From the NCBI GenBank assembly GCA_001189195.1, contig LFCQ01000007.1, positions 1-33,031 of the forward strand: a stretch of 33,031 nucleotides of DNA. Reading direction: 5' to 3'. How positions within the stretch are numbered: position 1 is the first letter of the stretch; every line of letters begins with the position of its first letter. The notes under the pieces are model-generated. The model was given only the letters and a program-made list of their open reading frames with translations, made no database searches and was not told the origin of the DNA. Below, piece after piece: positions 26,439 through 33,031 of the stretch. The position numbers were made by a program, and so were the translations under genes. The DNA comes from Parcubacteria bacterium C7867-007 (lineage in GTDB: Bacteria > Patescibacteriota > Minisyncoccia > Phycocordibacterales > Phycocordibacteraceae).

Positions 26439-28730
26439 TTACGCGTTACTGAATAGACTTATTAGCCACATGAATGGAGAGAGAAGGTAGTGCAGGAGTT
26501 GGCTGAAAATCTCGCCGGCTCCTGAGGCAATGACAGAAGCAAGACTTCTGTTCTGCATGGTTGTAGTAACCGCTAGAGGACGTGTTCCCCCACCCACTCC
26601 TGCCCCCGTTCCATCTAGAACTGATCCCGCCTTTGCGTTGAAATCATATGAATTACTAGACGGATTGAAGCTGGCGTATGTGGCCGCGTTATCCAGAACT
26701 ATTATGTCATTCACCTCCGGGGATGAACCCTCATTGATGAATCCGCGTGCGGAATTGTTGGACATCACCACATTTGAAGGGATTGGGTCGCTCGCCGTCC
26801 TTCTCTTACTTGCTATCCATGTCGCCCTTCCATTGTTGGTGTAGTTCACCGCTGTGTTGTGATCGATCACACTGTCTTTCATGTTGTACCAAGAGAGACC
26901 ATGCCACACCGACGTTATGACCACGTTATGGCTTATCGTAAAGTTAATCAGTGGACCATCAAAAGACGCGATTCCCTGCATACCGCCGATGAGCGGTCGA
27001 TCCGGATCAGTCGTCTCCTGCACCCAGTTGTGATCGATTACCACGTTGCTAAATACCGCTCCATTTGTGAATACCTGGATACCATCGTCGTGGTTAGGAT
27101 CACCCTGTGACTGATCCACGTACTCATCGAGGATAGTGTTATAAGAGACAATCAGATCAGAGCCATTGGGCACGATCCCATCTGCTGAGAAATTCTGAAT
27201 GACATTTTCCTTAATGATTCCCTTTACGCTGTTTGCAGGTGCCGTACCCCCCGTAACACCCGTCTGCATGCCGATGCCGCCACGCACATTCTTTATATGG
27301 TTGCGAAGGATAGATAGACATGGCCCTCCTTTAAGCGTCACACCGCTTCTTGTACCATTCATCCATTTGTCTACGCTCCATCCGGAACTACTTTTCGCAG
27401 TGTATAAATTACCATCTGCAATTATGAGGTTTGAGACATTTCCCCCATAAATCATAACGCCGCTGACGGTGGTGATTGAAGTCATCTCAGGCTTCGTTAC
27501 AATCCATTTCTTTGCATCATAGAACTCCAAACCATCCATGACTGCGCCATTCTCAAACTCGATCCAGAACCATCCGGTCGGGTTCTTGTATGGCGGTACA
27601 TTCGCGGTGATCTTCGCTTTCGGGTGACTTCCTGGCATGAGTACAACATGGTCTCCAGGCGTTATGACACGTGCTGCCATCATTGCATTTAGCGTTTTGA
27701 AAGGACGCGCCCTCGTTCCGTCCCCCGTATCCAGGCCAATCACTGGATCAACGTAGAGCGTACGTAGGTAATTCCTGTCAGGTGCTTCGCAACCTGAGTA
27801 GACCGGATAAGAACCCGAAAGTGTGGAGGGGCTGGGTGGAGTTGGTGATGGCGATGGTGCGGGAGTTGGGGTTGGGGTTGGGGTTGGAACGGGAGCAGGT
27901 GTAGGTATTGGAGTAGGGGCAGGAATAGGAACTGGAGTAGGGGTTGGGGTACCAACACGTATGCTGATTTTTACGTTTTTTGCCGTAGAACCTCCAGGAC
28001 CCGTACATGAAATACCGTAGACTGTCTCCGTGCCGACGTATACATCTAGAGAACCTCTCGTTTTATACGCAGTATCAAAACCAGCTCCAACACAAGAAGT
28101 TGCATTATCAGCTTCCCAAGTAAGTGTTGCGGCTGATCCCGTCACAACGCTTGTCTCATTCGCTTTGAATGTAACTGCAGGAGGAGCGGGACTAACGGGT
28201 GTAGAAGGTTTTGGAGCCGGCGTCGGGGTAGAACTAGGCGTAACCGCAGGAGTTTCAGTTGGCTTTGCACTTCCCGTACCTGAAGAATCTCCAGAAGTAC
28301 TTGTATTTACAATTGCGACTGGCTCCCTTTTTGCTACAGGATTAATTCCTGATACTGGAATGAGAGATGGTACATCTCGCAGCAATTCATACTCTTTTAA
28401 ACTATCTTTAACGACTACTGGCTCACCTTTTATTGCAGGTACCGCTATGCGTGTTATGAGTCCGTACGCACCAGGTGCAGATGCAAGTAATACAAGTATT
28501 AGAAATATTTGAAAGAACGAACTTGTTGAATTGCTTTTAGTCGGCACAAAGGAACGCTGTATTCCCGATGGAACCGAAAAAGAGGAGTTCTGCAGCTTAA
28601 TGATTGCGAGTGCCCCATGTATATCTTCCGCACTATATCCCTTTGCAGTGAACTCCTTCAGGAGTTTTTCTTCACTGTGTCCAAGTACCCGTCTTTTGGA
28701 TAGGAGGTCCAGGAGTACTTCATCTGCCAT
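26439..28730 (-). CDS. Large surface protein: helical N-terminus, TM, Ig-like domain, Pro/Thr linker, parallel beta-helix, C-terminal TM
   Basis: [48 protein letters not shown] linker; [28 protein letters not shown] and repeated asparagine-rich rungs. Confidence 0.75.
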   Translation of the reverse strand: MADEVLLDLLSKRRVLGHSEEKLLKEFTAKGYSAEDIHGALAIIKLQNSSFSVPSGIQRSFVPTKSNSTSSFFQIFLILVLLASAPGAYGLITRIAVPAIKGEPVVVKDSLKEYELLRDVPSLIPVSGINPVAKREPVAIVNTSTSGDSSGTGSAKPTETPAVTPSSTPTPAPKPSTPVSPAPPAVTFKANETSVVTGSAATLTWEADNATSCVGAGFDTAYKTRGSLDVYVGTETVYGISCTGPGGSTAKNVKISIRVGTPTPTPVPIPAPTPIPTPAPVPTPTPTPTPAPSPSPTPPSPSTLSGSYPVYSGCEAPDRNYLRTLYVDPVIGLDTGDGTRARPFKTLNAMMAARVITPGDHVVLMPGSHPKAKITANVPPYKNPTGWFWIEFENGAVMDGLEFYDAKKWIVTKPEMTSITTVSGVMIYGGNVSNLIIADGNLYTAKSSSGWSVDKWMNGTRSGVTLKGGPCLSILRNHIKNVRGGIGMQTGVTGGTAPANSVKGIIKENVIQNFSADGIVPNGSDLIVSYNTILDEYVDQSQGDPNHDDGIQVFTNGAVFSNVVIDHNWVQETTDPDRPLIGGMQGIASFDGPLINFTISHNVVITSVWHGLSWYNMKDSVIDHNTAVNYTNNGRATWIASKRRTASDPIPSNVVMSNNSARGFINEGSSPEVNDIIVLDNAATYASFNPSSNSYDFNAKAGSVLDGTGAGVGGGTRPLAVTTTMQNRSLASVIASGAGEIFSQLLHYLLSPFMWLISLFSNA
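27840..27955 (-). repeat. Low-complexity Pro/Thr-encoding repeat
   Basis: Plus strand ggagttggggttggggttggggttggaacgggagcagg... tandem 6-nt units. Confidence 0.8.
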
Positions 28731-28738
28731 ATGCTGAA

Positions 28739-28747
28739 ATAATAGCA
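28739..28747 (-). promoter_or_regulatory. Extended -10 of beta-helix gene (putative leaderless)
   Basis: Minus strand TGC-TATTAT-TTCAGCAT-ATG. Confidence 0.45.
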
Positions 28748-28763
28748 TCAGCTATTAAGGAAG

Positions 28764-28794
28764 ATGGGCGGCCGCAACAAGTACGGCCGTCCAT
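28764..28794 (-). terminator. Hairpin downstream of 59-aa ORF
   Basis: ATGGGCGGCCG...CGGCCGTCCAT (one G-U). Confidence 0.6.
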
Positions 28795-28813
28795 AAAGGA
28801 GCGGGTGACGCCA

Positions 28814-28993
28814 TTATCTCGACGTCAGTGGGATGCGGGCAGTTGGACCAGGACACGAGTGCTGCACGAGCCGCTGCTGTTGCTGTTGCGGTGCGAGTCG
28901 GGAACCGGCGTGAGGCGCAGGTGGCCACTTGCTCGCTTCTTCTTCTCTCAGCGCTTGTACGCGCGCAGAGCCAGTCAGTGTGGGGTCAATCAT
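28814..28993 (-). CDS. Orphan Gln-rich microprotein (59 aa), below the ORF-track cutoff
   Basis: MIDPTLTGSARVQALREEEASKWPPAPHAGSRLAPQQQQQRLVQHSCPGPTARIPLTSR*; SD GGGAGG 7 nt before ATG; hairpin downstream. Confidence 0.55.
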   Translation of the reverse strand: MIDPTLTGSARVQALREEEASKWPPAPHAGSRLAPQQQQQRLVQHSCPGPTARIPLTSR

Positions 28994-29075
28994 GAGAATG
29001 CCTCCCTATTTCCTAAGCTTAACGATACCACCAGAAATACCCGTAAATACTTTCTCTTGGGTAGGGGTGGATAAC

Positions 29076-29573
29076 TTAGCAGTGAACGTTTGATGTTGAG
29101 GTGCCGGTAGTTATCGGTATGGGGATGGTTGCTGTTGTTGTTGCGGTACCATCGTAGTCTACGCAGAAGTACCCCCCTGACTGAAGGGTTACAAATGCTG
29201 CCCATTTTCCAGGTGTAGGGATTTTCTGCTGGCTAATAATCCCTCCTGAGGTTGCATCGTAGACACGATACATTGAATTACTTGGGAAACAGGCTGACGT
29301 TGCTGGGCTCTTGGTGTTTAGTTGGACAGCATGCGTAAACATCATGCCAACATTGGTAGTTTCGCCACACAACCCATCAAAAGATCCTGTATTTGTATAA
29401 AAGAGCTCTGCCGGTGAGCGCATACCAGATAGCTGTTCTTTTATTGCCACATCGGCAGCCTTCTCTCGTGCCTTATTGAGGGCAGACATCACAATAGATG
29501 CGAGAGTACCCAGAATCGCAATAACCACAAGGAGTTCGATAAGGGTAAACCCGGCAATGACCTTTCGTCTCAT
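29076..29573 (-). CDS. Type IV prepilin-like / pseudopilin protein
   Basis: MRRKVIAGFTLIELLVVIAILGTLASIVMSALNKAREKA: class III prepilin cleavage motif G/FTLIE. Confidence 0.92.
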   Translation of the reverse strand: MRRKVIAGFTLIELLVVIAILGTLASIVMSALNKAREKAADVAIKEQLSGMRSPAELFYTNTGSFDGLCGETTNVGMMFTHAVQLNTKSPATSACFPSNSMYRVYDATSGGIISQQKIPTPGKWAAFVTLQSGGYFCVDYDGTATTTATIPIPITTGTSTSNVHC

Positions 29574-29610
29574 ATACCAAAAAGTGTAGCACTTGGTCAC
29601 ACACCCACAA

Positions 29611-29644
29611 AGACAAAAGACCGACGTAAAGCGGTCTTTTGTCT
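29611..29644 (-). terminator. fusA terminator
   Basis: AGACAAAAGACCG-ACGTAAAG-CGGTCTTTTGTCT perfect 13-bp stem. Confidence 0.85.
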
Positions 29645-29662
29645 TCAGTTTTACTTTATCTC

Positions 29663-31810
<2,148 letters not shown>

Positions 31811-31892
31811 ATAATTGATAGGTAAATAAATGGAAAAGCCCGCCAGGGCGTTAGCTATAAGATACGTTTTTAGGACCAAAAAGGCAAGAATC

Positions 31893-31919
31893 AAGGGCGC
31901 CGAACAAGTCGGCGCCCTT
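31893..31919 (-). terminator. Terminator of orphan ORF 31939-32169
   Basis: AAGGGCGCCGA-ACAAG-TCGGCGCCCTT. Confidence 0.8.
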
Positions 31920-31938
31920 TGCTGGATTGGGTTGCGAT

Positions 31939-32169
31939 CTATATCTTAAGCAGGAGAAACGCTCGGTCCCCGAAGAGAGCCCTTGCTTCTTCAGCGGCTT
32001 TTCGCATCATGTTCTCGCGCCGGGCATCACTGCCTTTGCGACCTGCCCTTACGGCAAGATCCCGGTCTCGAGAGAAAGCCCGCTTTTCTGGCGGGACTGC
32101 CTTTCCTGCCCTGCTCAAGTGAGCTCGTCGATCGGAGATCGACGACTCAACTACCCTTGATTCACTCAT
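31939..32169 (-). CDS. Small basic orphan protein (76 aa)
   Basis: MSESRVVESSISDRRAHLSRAGKAVPPEKRAFSRDRDL...; strong promoter upstream, terminator downstream; weak SD. Confidence 0.55.
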   Translation of the reverse strand: MSESRVVESSISDRRAHLSRAGKAVPPEKRAFSRDRDLAVRAGRKGSDARRENMMRKAAEEARALFGDRAFLLLKI

Positions 32170-32203
32170 GTACTACCCCATCGGTTGGTGGTTGCCTGCT
32201 ATG

Positions 32204-32232
32204 AAAATACAAATTTATGGGTGTTTAGTCAA
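32204..32232 (-). promoter_or_regulatory. Promoter of ORF 31939-32169
   Basis: Minus strand TTGACT, 17-nt spacer, TATTTT. Confidence 0.65.
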
Positions 32233-32234
32233 AC

Positions 32235-32260
32235 CAGGTTACGCACAGGTTGCGCACCTG
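32235..32260. repeat. 11-bp tandem repeat plus inverted repeat between divergent orphan ORFs
   Basis: CAGGTTACGCA-CAGGTTGCGCA-CCTG; also CAGGT-TGCGC-ACCTG. Confidence 0.6.
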
Positions 32261-32304
32261 CAGAGCGGTGGTACTCTCACTTAGGTTTGTATGGGGAGAT
32301 ACAC

Positions 32305-32541
32305 ATGAGTGAATTCGCTATGTCTGAGCAAGACGAACTGGAGGAACTCTGTATCCAATTCGGGTTTATCCGAAAAGTGCCGCATGACTCATCGCAGTGC
32401 CAATCGGGACTGACAGTTATTGGTAGTCTTTTCATCTTCAGCAACGGAAAACGCTGCTGGGAGAAAACTCCCGCAGTGGGACATCGTAACCAGATCATTC
32501 AGGCTTTTTCAGAGAGCGGTGCAGAAATCCACGAACACTAG
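32305..32541 (+). CDS. Small orphan hypothetical protein (78 aa)
   Basis: MSEFAMSEQDELEELCIQFGFIRKVPHDSSQ...; SD GGGGAG before ATG; terminator downstream. Confidence 0.65.
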   Translation: MSEFAMSEQDELEELCIQFGFIRKVPHDSSQCQSGLTVIGSLFIFSNGKRCWEKTPAVGHRNQIIQAFSESGAEIHEH

Positions 32542-32554
32542 CTTCAATAAAACG

Positions 32555-32580
32555 AAAGCGCGCCAATCTGGGCGCGCTTT
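32555..32580. terminator. Bidirectional terminator (orphan ORF / rpsG)
   Basis: AAAGCGCGCC-AATCTG-GGCGCGCTTT. Confidence 0.85.
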
Positions 32581-32602
32581 ACCGTTTATATAGTTGAGGA
32601 GA

Positions 32603-33015
32603 TTACCAAGCGAAGTGAGCGAATGCCTTGTTGGCGTCTGCCATGCGGTGCATGTCGTCCTTCTTCTTGATTGCTGCACCTTCGTTCTTTACGCGCGTGC
32701 TGCATTGATGAGCCATCGGTATGCAAGAGATACGCGGCGCTGCTGGGGTACCTCACGTGGAACCTGGTAGTTTGCACCACCGACACGACGTGAACGAACC
32801 TCCATGAGTGGTGACACGTTACGGATTGCTGTCTCAAAGGTTTCAAGGGGATCAAGATCCTGCTCCTTAATCTTGTTGAGTGCTCCGTACACTACGGCAC
32901 GTGCTGTATCCTTCTTTCCGTCCCACATAACAGTGTTGATGAAGCGAGAGATTGCTTCAGAACCGTACTCTTGGTCCGGGCGGCGAGGATGCTTATTTTT
33001 TAGGGGATGTCGCAT
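32603..33015 (-). CDS. rpsG: 30S ribosomal protein S7, reading frame disrupted by a missing internal segment
   Basis: [35 protein letters not shown]...[10 protein letters not shown] in one frame; [28 protein letters not shown] in another frame. Confidence 0.88.
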
Positions 33016-33031
33016 GATTAAAAATTAAAGA

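Noticed and set aside
27840-27955. Possible CRISPR-like or tandem repeat array
   Set aside because: No spacer structure; units are in-frame codons of a protein linker. No CRISPR array seen anywhere in the window.
27823-28020. Plus-strand [23 protein letters not shown]...
   Set aside because: Antisense of the Pro/Thr linker; composition is a by-product of the 6-nt repeat.

Overview
The window looks like part of a Patescibacteria/CPR (Parcubacteria-like) genome. That placement is inferred from gene content, not computed. It opens with the 3' end of a plus-strand tmRNA. This is followed by accessory membrane genes, a divergent SelO/kinase-like protein and a PQQ-type sugar dehydrogenase, then infC-rpmI-rplT (+), a beta-CASP MBL nuclease and ndk. 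From about 10.9 kb to the end runs a minus-strand str-S10-spc supercluster: rpsG, fusA, tuf, rpsJ, rplC-rplD-rplW-rplB, rpsS-rplV-rpsC-rplP-rpmC-rpsQ-rplN-rplX-rplE, rpsN-rpsH-rplF-rplR-rpsE-rplO-secY-adk-map. It has no rpmD and is interrupted at several normally tight junctions. Main observations: (1) Seven dispersed small orphan ORF cassettes, one only 59 aa and absent from the ORF track, each followed by a hairpin. Most have a Shine-Dalgarno (SD)-like motif and several have -35/-10 promoters. (2) Many other genes lack an SD and have a -10 box only 4-9 nt before the start codon (putative leaderless mRNAs), several with an identical extended TGC-TAnnnT motif. (3) infC, rplV and rpsG each appear to lack an internal or C-terminal segment. 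Two other genes look broken by one missing base in a homopolymer. Assembly error must be excluded first. (4) An approximately 400-nt hairpin-rich gap between rpsJ and rplC could hold a small RNA or a structured leader.
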